This document shows, one piece after another, positions 48,233 to 55,074 of a DNA stretch of 64,000 nucleotides. The DNA is from Kitasatospora sp. NBC_01287 (GTDB lineage: Bacteria; Actinomycetota; Actinomycetes; Streptomycetales; Streptomycetaceae): positions 3,386,501-3,450,500 of the forward strand of contig NZ_JAPEPB010000001.1 of NCBI RefSeq assembly GCF_026340565.1, written 5' to 3'. The notes beneath the pieces are model-generated. The model was not told where the DNA came from, ran no database searches, and saw only the letters and a program-made list of their open reading frames with translations. The position numbers and the translations under genes were made by a program. Position 1 is the stretch's first letter; each line of letters begins with the position of its first letter.

Positions 48233-48667
48233 ATGGCAGCTTCACCTGCCCGAGGCCGACGGGTGATCCGGCGACGCCGATCGGGGGCACTGCTCTCGGG
48301 TTGCCTCGCCATCGCCTTCATGCTGGCGGCGCTGGCACTACGACTCGGGCATCCGATGAGGGTGCCGCACACAGCCGCACCCCCGTTCTCGTCGCTCTGG
48401 TGGCTGGTCACCCCGATCGTTCTGGTCGCCCTGGCCATGCTCATTCCCGCGCTCAGGCTGAAGCTTCCACTGATGGTCCGCCTGCTGGTGGGCAGCATCC
48501 TCCTTGCCCCTTCCGTCTGCGCACTGAGCGTCGAGCTCACGGCCCAGGACATCCTCCCGACAGGCGGACCGGGGATCGAGATCCGGGTGTCATTGCTCAT
48601 CGCTCTGCTGGCATTGAGCTCTCTCATCTCGCACATCGGGGCCTCGCACACGTCAAAGGACTACTAG
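48233..48667 (+). CDS. four-helix membrane protein, cassette 1 gene A
   Basis: A 144-residue protein with a basic N-terminus (GRRVIRRRRSG) and four predicted transmembrane helices (LLSGCLAIAFMLAALALRL; LWWLVTPIVLVALAMLIPAL; VRLLVGSILLAPSVCALSV; VSLLIALLALSSLISHI). No family is recognised. The gene at 52696 has the same size class, helix number and position, so the two are counterparts. It is the first gene after the conserved promoter element. Role unknown; it may anchor or help export the products of genes C and D. Confidence 0.65.
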   Translation: MAASPARGRRVIRRRRSGALLSGCLAIAFMLAALALRLGHPMRVPHTAAPPFSSLWWLVTPIVLVALAMLIPALRLKLPLMVRLLVGSILLAPSVCALSVELTAQDILPTGGPGIEIRVSLLIALLALSSLISHIGASHTSKDY

Positions 48668-48702
48668 AAGCGGCCATCGGCCGGGGAGGGGACGAGAACG
48701 GC

Positions 48703-49464
48703 GTGCAGTCCATCATCCAGAGACTGGAAGTGCTCCAGTCACACATGAGCGTCATGAAGAACCTGCTGGCCGATGCCCAACAGACGGCGTCCCGGCAGGC
48801 GGAGGGGACGGACCGCAGCGGCGGGGTCAAGGCCATCCTGGCGCCGGATGGTCTGCCCGAGGCCATCGTCCTCACGAGCGGCTGGCAGCGGCGTGTCCGA
48901 CCGGCCGATCTCAGTGCCGCAGTGCGAGAAGCGTGCCAAGCCGCAGGCGAACAGCAGGCTGCTGCCTGGGCCACCGCCTTCGCCCAGGCGAACGTCCCGG
49001 CCCGGCTGGCTGCGCTGAACCAAGGACAGCCGACCGACGGCGCCGGGGCAGAAGCCCGGAGCGCCGACCATCCGCAGGCTGTGCACGAGGCGGCAGAACC
49101 GCCCCGCCCGTTGGCGGAGGTCATGGAGGACGCGCTGACCATACTCAGCTCCGCCACTCGTAATGCCGCGCCTGACTCAGCCGTCGCCCAGGGCAGCGGA
49201 TCGGACGGTTCGGGCCGGATCGTCGTCGTGCTGACCCAGCAGGGGCTGAGCTCCTGCGAGATGGACGCGCACTGGACAGCACAGCAATCGGGGAGCCGGA
49301 TCGCCGCCGCCTTCAAGGAAGCCGTCGGCAGCGCACGGACCTCCTTGGCGAGCGCCCTGGCTAGGTCCGAACCCGCGAAGAGTCGGGCACTGGCCATCGA
49401 GCTGATCGCGCATCTCACCGCCCAGGGGCAGCAGTTCGGAACCGAAGGAGGGAACGGACGATGA
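48703..49464 (+). CDS. two-domain YbaB-like protein, cassette 1 gene B
   Basis: A 253-residue protein. It begins with a coiled segment (QSIIQRLEVLQSHMSVMKNL) and RQAEGTDRSGGVKAILAPDG, a YbaB/EbfC-like beta-hairpin pattern, with a long helix after RRVRPADLSAAVREACQAAG. An acidic Pro-rich linker follows, then a second similar half (GSGRIVVVLTQQGLSSCEMD, then helices). YbaB-like proteins occur in ESX/type VII loci of actinobacteria. The GTG at 48703 has GGAGGGG about eleven bases upstream. It ends in an ATGA overlap with gene C. The gene at 53127 is its counterpart. Confidence 0.65.
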   Translation: MQSIIQRLEVLQSHMSVMKNLLADAQQTASRQAEGTDRSGGVKAILAPDGLPEAIVLTSGWQRRVRPADLSAAVREACQAAGEQQAAAWATAFAQANVPARLAALNQGQPTDGAGAEARSADHPQAVHEAAEPPRPLAEVMEDALTILSSATRNAAPDSAVAQGSGSDGSGRIVVVLTQQGLSSCEMDAHWTAQQSGSRIAAAFKEAVGSARTSLASALARSEPAKSRALAIELIAHLTAQGQQFGTEGGNGR

Positions 49465-49775
49465 GTGGCGGCAGCGGTTCCGGCTTCGAAGTGACTGACA
49501 GCACCCTGCGCTCGGAGGCCCAGCTCTGGGCTCAAGAGAGCGGACAGCTGTCTCTGGTCGCCGCGGAGGCGGAAGCCCTGAGCCTTGGGCGCGTCGAGTC
49601 CGGAATCTTCCAGCTGATCACCGCGGCGAACGACTCCGTCGTCCAACAGCTCGCCGAGCGGGCCCGCGAAGGCCACGCCGAGATGGCAAAGATCAGTGCG
49701 GCGTTGCTCAAGGTCGCGGACTCCTACCGCGCCGCGGAACACCAGGCGACCGTCGCGCTCTACCGCACGCATTAG
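49461..49775 (+). CDS. EspC/WXG100-like secretion substrate, cassette 1 gene C
   Basis: A 104-residue helical-hairpin protein (FEVTDSTLRSEAQLWAQESG, then IFQLITAANDSVVQQLAERA, then ISAALLKVADSYRAAEHQAT). Its layout matches the EspC/DUF2580-like group of small type VII secretion substrates. The C-terminal Y89-x3-E93 (YRAAE) fits the general YxxxD/E export signal right after the second helix. It overlaps gene B's stop and is followed 20 nt later by the WxG partner. The counterpart at 53924 has the same signal. Confidence 0.72.
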   Translation: MSGGSGSGFEVTDSTLRSEAQLWAQESGQLSLVAAEAEALSLGRVESGIFQLITAANDSVVQQLAERAREGHAEMAKISAALLKVADSYRAAEHQATVALYRTH

Positions 49776-49795
49776 CCACTACCAGGGAGACCAAC

Positions 49796-50533
49796 ATGGC
49801 AGCGTTCAGCCCCTCACAGCACGAGGCAGTCGTTGACAAGCTGAACTCCGGGCTGCCGAAGGCACAGAACAACGTCGCGGTCGTCCGTCGCAACGCCTAC
49901 TCGGTGTCGGAATCACTCTTCCTTCCGCCTGGAGCGGGCGACGTGATCAAGCACCTCGCGGACGAGGTGGTCAAGGCGTTCAAATGGCTCCTCGACGAGT
50001 TTGTGGCTGTCATGGAGGGTGTCGGGGCGCCTCTCCTCTTCTGGGAGAACGCGGATCAGTGGCAAACCATCCGAGGCCTCGCCTCGACCGTGGCAGGCCA
50101 GACCACTCCCGGGGTGCTCGGCTCGACGGGCGACTGGACAGGCGATACCGCCACCGCGTACACCAAGGCGATTGCGCCGCAGTCCACGGCGGCCGCGAGT
50201 CTGGCGAGCATCGCTGACAAGACCTCGCAAGCGTTGGTCACGTGTGCGGGCACTGGCCTGGCGTTCTATGCCACCATCGCCTTACTGCTGGTTCAGTTCA
50301 TCGGCATCCAAGTGGCCGCAGCGGCCGCGGATACGACCGTGGTCGGCGCCATCCCGGGCCTGTTGGTCGCCCTCGGGGGAACGGCGAGCACGGGCAGTCT
50401 CATGCTGGCGGCGCTGGTGGGGATCGGCGCGCTACTCGGCCCGCAGGCAACGCAGATGGTGACCTTGCACGGCCTCGCGATGGACAACGGCGCGTTCCCG
50501 GGCGGTCACTGGCCAAAGGCGACCGACGTCTGA
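49796..50533 (+). CDS. WxG-containing partner protein, cassette 1 gene D
   Basis: A 245-residue protein. The N-terminal helical part has VDKLNSGL (13-20) and ends near the turn GDWTG (W114, G116), the WxG turn of ESX/PPE-like proteins. Hydrophobic helices follow (about 155-179, 183-197, 201-217) and then a short tail with FPGGHWP (234-240). Its counterpart at 54251 has exactly the same length and the same three landmarks. It is probably a secreted or membrane-inserted partner of gene C, a PPE-like role by analogy. No signal peptide is seen. Confidence 0.68.
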   Translation: MAAFSPSQHEAVVDKLNSGLPKAQNNVAVVRRNAYSVSESLFLPPGAGDVIKHLADEVVKAFKWLLDEFVAVMEGVGAPLLFWENADQWQTIRGLASTVAGQTTPGVLGSTGDWTGDTATAYTKAIAPQSTAAASLASIADKTSQALVTCAGTGLAFYATIALLLVQFIGIQVAAAAADTTVVGAIPGLLVALGGTASTGSLMLAALVGIGALLGPQATQMVTLHGLAMDNGAFPGGHWPKATDV

Positions 50534-50558
50534 CCGTCGGCGCCGCCCGCCCACAACG

Positions 50559-50595
50559 GTGGATGGGAAGTCGGCCCATCCGACTTCCCATCCAC
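50559..50595. terminator. 16-bp hairpin terminator after cassette 1
   Basis: GTGGATGGGAAGTCGG (50559-50574) pairs perfectly with its complement at 50580-50595 around a 5-nt loop. It sits between cassette 1 (plus) and tetR (minus) and can stop both. The core GGAAGTCG is the same as in the hairpin after cassette 2. Confidence 0.85.
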
Positions 50596-50660
50596 TAATT
50601 CCAGCACAGGGCAAGCGCAATGCTCCGCGTCCGCCCCCGCCCGGGACTCGGTGTCCCGGT

Positions 50661-51227
50661 TCAGGTCGCGCCGCCCACCCCGCCCGTCCCCGCCAGCAGC
50701 CGCTCAGCGATGCCCCGGGCCCGCCGCGCCGCCGCGCCACCGGGGCTGCGCATGGCGGTGACGGTCGCCCCGTCCATCAGCAGGACGAACTGCTCCGCCA
50801 GCGCCCGGTGTTCAGGGTGGCCCGCAGCCTCGATCAGGCGGTCGAGGAAGGCCGTCACCCGCCCCTTGTGCTCGTTGGCCAGGCGGACGATCTCGCCGCG
50901 CGGGTCGGCCGCCTCCGCCATGGCGTTGATGAAGGCGCAGCCACGGAAGGTCTCGGACTCGGCGGACTCCGCGAGAGCGTCGAAGACGGCGAGCGGGCCG
51001 CCGCCGTGGGCGGCCACCGCCTGCTCCAGCCAGGCGTACCAGTGCGCGTCCCGCCGCTTCAGGACGGCGTGCACCAGCTCGTCCTTGCCTGCGAAGTGCC
51101 GGTAGAAGGAGGCGCGCCCGACTCCCGTGACGGCCAACAGCCTCTCCACGCCGACCGCCTGGATGCCCTCCGCGTAGAAGAGCTCTTCCGCGCCCCGCAG
51201 GAGTCGCTCGCGTGCGTCAGTCGGCAT
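50661..51227 (-). CDS. TetR-family transcriptional repressor
   Basis: A 188-residue TetR protein: helix-turn-helix DARERLLRGAEELFYAEGIQAVGVERLLAVTGVGRASFYRHF, then a C-terminal effector domain with ESAESETFRGCAFINAMAEA and GGAAARRARGIAERLL. The ATG at 51227 is the usual family start. It is divergent from an MFS exporter, and two versions of a palindromic site lie between them, so it is probably the repressor of the exporter and of itself. It separates the two type VII-like cassettes. Confidence 0.92.
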   Translation of the reverse strand: MPTDARERLLRGAEELFYAEGIQAVGVERLLAVTGVGRASFYRHFAGKDELVHAVLKRRDAHWYAWLEQAVAAHGGGPLAVFDALAESAESETFRGCAFINAMAEAADPRGEIVRLANEHKGRVTAFLDRLIEAAGHPEHRALAEQFVLLMDGATVTAMRSPGGAAARRARGIAERLLAGTGGVGGAT

Positions 51228-51258
51228 GCGGTCAGTGTAGAGCACCGCCGCGCCATTC

Positions 51259-51274
51259 GGCACCGATCAGTACC
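51259..51274. promoter_or_regulatory. second TetR operator, imperfect
   Basis: GGCACCGATCAGTACC resembles the 18-bp palindrome at 51324 with two differences in 16 positions. It is close to the tetR start and could mediate autoregulation. Confidence 0.5.
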
Positions 51275-51314
51275 ATTTCCCAGCCGGCGCCAACTTCCCT
51301 ACCCCTGAATCACT

Positions 51315-51342
51315 TTGACATTTCGGTACCGATCGGTACCGT
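51315..51342 (+). promoter_or_regulatory. MFS promoter with embedded TetR operator
   Basis: TTGACA (51315-51320) and TACCGT (51337-51342) are 16 bp apart. The perfect palindrome CGGTACCGATCGGTACCG (51324-51341) fills the spacer and overlaps the -10 box, so a bound repressor would block RNA polymerase. Confidence 0.75.
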
Positions 51343-51380
51343 CTGCGAGGCAAGCACATCGCACACAGACGGGAACCCGA

Positions 51381-52565
51381 ATGAGCGACAGCGGCACCAC
51401 TTCCCCCGGTCACGGCTGGCGCGCTCGCACCGCGCTCCTGACGCTGGGCGCCTTCGCGGTGGGCACCGACGGGTTCGTCATCGTCGGACTGCTCCCCGAG
51501 ATGACCGGATCGCTGAATGTCAGCATGGCCGAAGCCGGCCAGCTGGTGAGCGTCTTCACCCTCGCGTACGCGATCCTGTCGCCGCTCCTGGCCACCGTCA
51601 CCGGCTCCTGGTCCCGGCGGCGCGTCCTGGTGACCGCGCTCGTCCTGCTCGGTCTGGGAAACGTGATCACCGCGCTGGCCCGGCCCTACGGCCTGATCCT
51701 CGCCTCCCGCGTCGTCGCGGGGTCCGGCGCGGCGCTGTTCACGGCCAACGCCGTCGCGACGGCCGCGGCCCTGGCCGGCGCGAAGCGACGCGGCAGCGCG
51801 ATAGCCATGGTCACCGCCGGCACGACGCTCGCGCTCGTCCTGGGCGCTCCGCTCGGCACCTTCATCGGGAGCGCCTGGGGCTGGCGCGCGGCGATCTGGT
51901 TCGTCACCGCCGTGGCCGCCGTCGTCGCGGTGGCCATCGCCGCCCTCCTGCCGGACATCAGGCTCGACCAGGACATCACGCTGCGCCAGCGCCTGGCACC
52001 GCTCACCGACCGGCGCGTGCTGCGGGTCCTGGTCGTCACGGCGCTGGCCTTCGTCGCCATCTTCCTCCCCTTCACCTACATGGGCGCGGTCTTCGCACCC
52101 GCCATCGGCGGCCACCAGGGCCGACTCGCCGTGCTGCTCCTGGTGTTCGGCATCGCCGCCACCGGAGGGAACCTGCTGTCCGGCGCGCTGGCCGACCGGC
52201 GCGACCCGCGACTCGTCGTCATCACCGCCACCGTCGGGGTCGCCGCGATCGTCCTGCTGATGCTCGCCGCCAGGCACGACTTCGTCCTCGTGGCCGTCCT
52301 GCAGGCGCTCAGCGGCGTGGTGTCCTTCTCGGTCATCGGCCCGCAGCAGCACCGCATCATCGGGTACGCGCCCGAGGGCGGCGCGCCCCTGGTCACCTCG
52401 CTCAACGCCTCCACCGCCTACCTGGGGCAGTTCCTGTCCAGCGTCATCGGCGCCTCCCTCCTCGCGACCACCGGCTCCGCCGCCTACCTGCTGCCGGTCT
52501 CCGCCGCCTTCGCCCTGGCCGCGGCCGTGATCACCTGGCGGTCCAAGCGGTCCTCGAACCAGTGA
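51381..52565 (+). CDS. MFS exporter, DHA1 family
   Basis: A 394-residue 12-helix major facilitator. Landmarks are LLTLGAFAVGTDGFVIVGLL (helix 1, DHA1 motif), SVFTLAYAILSPLLATVTGSWSRRRVLVTALVLLGLGN (motif A region) and GAPLGTFIGSAWGWRAAIWFV (motif C-like). It resembles chloramphenicol/arabinose-type efflux proteins. The ATG at 51381 follows GGGAA about seven bases upstream. It is controlled by the divergent TetR repressor. Substrate unknown. Confidence 0.92.
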   Translation: MSDSGTTSPGHGWRARTALLTLGAFAVGTDGFVIVGLLPEMTGSLNVSMAEAGQLVSVFTLAYAILSPLLATVTGSWSRRRVLVTALVLLGLGNVITALARPYGLILASRVVAGSGAALFTANAVATAAALAGAKRRGSAIAMVTAGTTLALVLGAPLGTFIGSAWGWRAAIWFVTAVAAVVAVAIAALLPDIRLDQDITLRQRLAPLTDRRVLRVLVVTALAFVAIFLPFTYMGAVFAPAIGGHQGRLAVLLLVFGIAATGGNLLSGALADRRDPRLVVITATVGVAAIVLLMLAARHDFVLVAVLQALSGVVSFSVIGPQQHRIIGYAPEGGAPLVTSLNASTAYLGQFLSSVIGASLLATTGSAAYLLPVSAAFALAAAVITWRSKRSSNQ

Positions 52566-52577
52566 CCGCGTGTCCAC

Positions 52578-52628
52578 CTCAATTGATGCTCAAGTGGGTT
52601 CCCTCTGCTCACGCCTCCCACTAGGTTG
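52578..52628 (+). promoter_or_regulatory. promoter element of cassette 2, shared with cassette 1
   Basis: CTCA (52578-52581), four bases, ATGCTCAAG (52586-52594), 27 bases, TAGGTTG (52622-52628). Order and spacings are identical to the element at 48103-48153, although the intervening bases differ. No good -35 is seen 17 bp upstream of TAGGTT, so activation by a protein at the CTCA repeats is plausible. Confidence 0.6.
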
Positions 52629-52695
52629 CTGCCATCCCGCAGCCCGCGGAGAAGTATCAATGAACATCAGTTGAACGCCAGGGGGATCGTGCGCG

Positions 52696-53088
52696 ATGAG
52701 TCCGGTCCGCCGCACGCGACGCGCGTCACGGGGCACAGTGGTCCTGCTCGGCGTGATGGCCGAAGGCGCCCTGCTGCTCAGCCCGCTGATGTGGCACGGC
52801 CACGCCGACGCGCCGGCCGGCTGGGTGACCGCCGTGGTGCTCGGCTCGGCAGTGCTCACGGCAGCGGCCGTGGCCGTCGCCCTCTGGCGCCCGATCGCCC
52901 CTGGAGCGGTGCGGATGGGCACCGCCGCGCTGCTCGCGATCGGCACCGGCGCGACGGGCACGGCCGGGTTGAGCCTCTGGCTGGGCGACTCGGCCTTCTC
53001 CGCGGCCGGCTTCCTGCTGCTGCTCGACGGGGTCGTCCCGATGGCGCTGATGTGCGGCCGACTCGGCGCGGCCGTCGACCGTTCCTGA
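52696..53088 (+). CDS. four-helix membrane protein, cassette 2 gene A
   Basis: A 130-residue protein with a basic N-terminus (RRTRRASRG) and four predicted helices (TVVLLGVMAEGALLLSPLMW; GWVTAVVLGSAVLTAAAVAV; MGTAALLAIGTGATGTAGLS; GFLLLLDGVVPMALMCG). It is the positional counterpart of the protein at 48233, with weak sequence similarity but the same helix plan. CAGGGGGA lies upstream as a ribosome site. No known family. Confidence 0.65.
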   Translation: MSPVRRTRRASRGTVVLLGVMAEGALLLSPLMWHGHADAPAGWVTAVVLGSAVLTAAAVAVALWRPIAPGAVRMGTAALLAIGTGATGTAGLSLWLGDSAFSAAGFLLLLDGVVPMALMCGRLGAAVDRS

Positions 53089-53126
53089 CCGGACCAGCGG
53101 CCCGCACCAAACCAGGGGGCACTCAG

Positions 53127-53876
53127 TTGGACGACATCCTGCGCGACCTGCAGCACCTGAACACCCATCTGGCCGGGCTCCGTTCCGCGCTCGCCGCCAC
53201 CCAGGAGGCCCTGCCGCGGCGCGCCGAGGGCACCGACCGCAGCAAGACGGTGACCGTCCTGATCGGGCCGGACGACCTGCCGCTCTCGATCGAGGTCGGC
53301 CCGGACTGGTCACGGAGGCTGCGGCCGGCCGAACTCGGCGGCGCCGTGGTCGAGGCCGGACAGCGCGCCGTGGTCCAGCGGCTCGCCGGCTGGCAGGAGG
53401 AGGCAGGCCGAGCGGCCTGGCAGGCGGTGCCGAGCGAACTCCCCGACGGCGGCGGGCCAGTGGCCGAACCACCAGTGGCCGAAGCCCCGCCGGCCGACCT
53501 GACAGCGCTGCTGGGCGATCTGAGCCAGGTGGCGCCGCGCCCGCTGGAGGAACTGGTCGAGGACGTGCTCGACAGCCTGGACCAGGCGGCCGCACCGCCG
53601 GCCCCGGTCGAGGGCCGCGGCTCGGACCAGGCCGGCCGGCTGACCCTGGTGCTCTCTCCCGGCGGCCTCACCGCCTGTGAGCTGGACGAGAGTTGGGCCG
53701 CCGAACGGAGCTCGGCCGAGCTGAACCGGGCGCTGGCCCGAGCACTCGCCCAGGCGCACAGCGGCCTGGCCGACGCGCTGCGGGCCGCCAGGGACCGGAC
53801 CGCCACCGGCCCGGACGCCCTGCTCCGCGAGGCGCTCGCGCTGCTGAGCGACCCGCGCCGACTCGCGGACTCCTGA
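53127..53876 (+). CDS. two-domain YbaB-like protein, cassette 2 gene B
   Basis: A 249-residue protein with the same layout as the one at 48703: coil (DDILRDLQHLNTHLAGLRSA), RRAEGTDRSKTVTVLIGPDD, DWSRRLRPAELGGAVVEAGQ, acidic linker, then QAGRLTLVLSPGGLTACELD and a helix. The start is an uncommon TTG at 53127, supported by AGGGGG seven or eight bases upstream and by alignment with the counterpart. An upstream in-frame start would run far into unrelated sequence. It is followed 47 nt later by gene C. Confidence 0.68.
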   Translation: MDDILRDLQHLNTHLAGLRSALAATQEALPRRAEGTDRSKTVTVLIGPDDLPLSIEVGPDWSRRLRPAELGGAVVEAGQRAVVQRLAGWQEEAGRAAWQAVPSELPDGGGPVAEPPVAEAPPADLTALLGDLSQVAPRPLEELVEDVLDSLDQAAAPPAPVEGRGSDQAGRLTLVLSPGGLTACELDESWAAERSSAELNRALARALAQAHSGLADALRAARDRTATGPDALLREALALLSDPRRLADS

Positions 53877-53923
53877 CCCCTGACCCCGAACCCCCGCCCG
53901 AACGCACCGGAGGTACGAGCACC

Positions 53924-54235
53924 ATGACCGACGACGGCTTCCAGGTCACGACCAACACCCTGCGCCAGGAGGCCGGGACCTGGGACCAGCAGAGCGAGCA
54001 ACTGGGCAAGGTCTCCTCCTCCGTCGGCTCGATGGCGACGGACCGCTTCCAGGCCGGCGTCTTCCAACTCCTGGTCAGCGCCTACGGCGAGGTGCTGCAA
54101 GCGGTGCAGGGACGCTCGCAGGAGGGGCAGCAGAACCTCAAGGGGGTGGCGGACGGCCTGCGCAAGGTCGCCGACACCTACGACCACCAGGAGAAGACGA
54201 CCACGGCCGCCGTCCAGGCCGCCGGCGGCAAGTGA
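53924..54235 (+). CDS. EspC/WXG100-like secretion substrate, cassette 2 gene C
   Basis: A 103-residue helical-hairpin protein (FQVTTNTLRQEAGTWDQQSE, FQAGVFQLLVSAYGEVLQAV, LKGVADGLRKVADTYDHQEK). The YxxxE export signal is Y86-x3-E90, at the same place as in the copy at 49461. The two share F-x-V-T, TLR-E-A, G-x-FQL and KVAD-Y. A GGAGG sits about nine bases before the ATG at 53924. It is followed after 15 nt by the WxG partner gene. Confidence 0.74.
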   Translation: MTDDGFQVTTNTLRQEAGTWDQQSEQLGKVSSSVGSMATDRFQAGVFQLLVSAYGEVLQAVQGRSQEGQQNLKGVADGLRKVADTYDHQEKTTTAAVQAAGGK

Positions 54236-54250
54236 AGCGGAGCGAGTGAC

Positions 54251-54988
54251 ATGGCGTTCAACGCGGCGCAGTACCAGTCGACGGTCGACAAGCTCAACTC
54301 GGGCCTGGGCGACCTCTCCGCCAAGCTCGACAGCGTCCCCGGCAAGGCGAACGATGCCGCCAACCATTGGTGGGTGCCCGACTGGCTGGCCGACAAGGTC
54401 ATCTGGTTCGGCCGCAGGCTCTGCGAGATCGGCTCCTGGATCCTGAACAAGATCAAGGAGTGCCTGGAGGGCGCCGCCGCCCCGGTCTACCTCGCGATCC
54501 ACGGCTTCCAGTGGGAGAGCCTGCGCGGCCTCGCCAACGGCGTCACCGGCGAGCTCCAGCCCGCGATCCTCGGCACGACGGACGACTGGAAGGGCCCGGC
54601 CGCCGACGCGTACGGCAAGGAGATACCGCGCCAGGCCGCCGCGGCCACCGCACTGGGCGGGATCTGCGACAGGACCTCCACCTCCCTGGAGCTCTGCGCG
54701 GTCGCCGGCCTGACGTTCTACCTCGCCATCGCCCTGGTGCTGGTGAAGTTCATCGCGGCGACCATCACCGCCATCGCCGCGCTCGGCTCGGTGGTCTTCT
54801 CCTGGGCCGGCTTCCTGCTGATCCTGGAGGAGGCCGGGGTGAACACGGCGATCATCGTCGCCGCGGTGAGCGCCCTGGTGGTGCTGCTCGGCGCCCAGGC
54901 CAAGGAGATGGCCGCCCTGCACGGCAACGCCGTCGACACCAGCCAGTTCCCCGGCGGCCACTGGCCGGTCTCGGCCGAGCCCGCCTGA
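54251..54988 (+). CDS. WxG-containing partner protein, cassette 2 gene D
   Basis: A 245-residue protein with VDKLNSGL at 12-19, a helical N-terminal half, DDWKG (W113, G115), two or three hydrophobic helices (about 153-173, 177-192, 198-213) and the tail SQFPGGHWPVS (FPGGHWP 233-239). Length and landmarks match the counterpart at 49796. The WxG turn and pairing with an EspC-like gene suggest a type VII heterodimer. The hydrophobic helices are unusual for an exported WXG protein and suggest membrane insertion or a pore-like role, which is inference. Confidence 0.7.
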   Translation: MAFNAAQYQSTVDKLNSGLGDLSAKLDSVPGKANDAANHWWVPDWLADKVIWFGRRLCEIGSWILNKIKECLEGAAAPVYLAIHGFQWESLRGLANGVTGELQPAILGTTDDWKGPAADAYGKEIPRQAAAATALGGICDRTSTSLELCAVAGLTFYLAIALVLVKFIAATITAIAALGSVVFSWAGFLLILEEAGVNTAIIVAAVSALVVLLGAQAKEMAALHGNAVDTSQFPGGHWPVSAEPA

Positions 54989-55019
54989 ACCTCGCAGGGC
55001 CCCTCAGGGCGAGGCCGAA

Positions 55020-55060
55020 TGGTGCGCAGGAAGTCGACCCACCCGACTTCCTGCGCACCA
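55020..55060. terminator. 17-bp hairpin terminator after cassette 2
   Basis: TGGTGCGCAGGAAGTCG (55020-55036) pairs perfectly with its complement at 55044-55060 around a 7-nt loop. It separates cassette 2 from the convergent glgP gene and shares the GGAAGTCG core with the hairpin after cassette 1. Confidence 0.85.
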
Positions 55061-55074
55061 GCTCTCGGGCGGGG

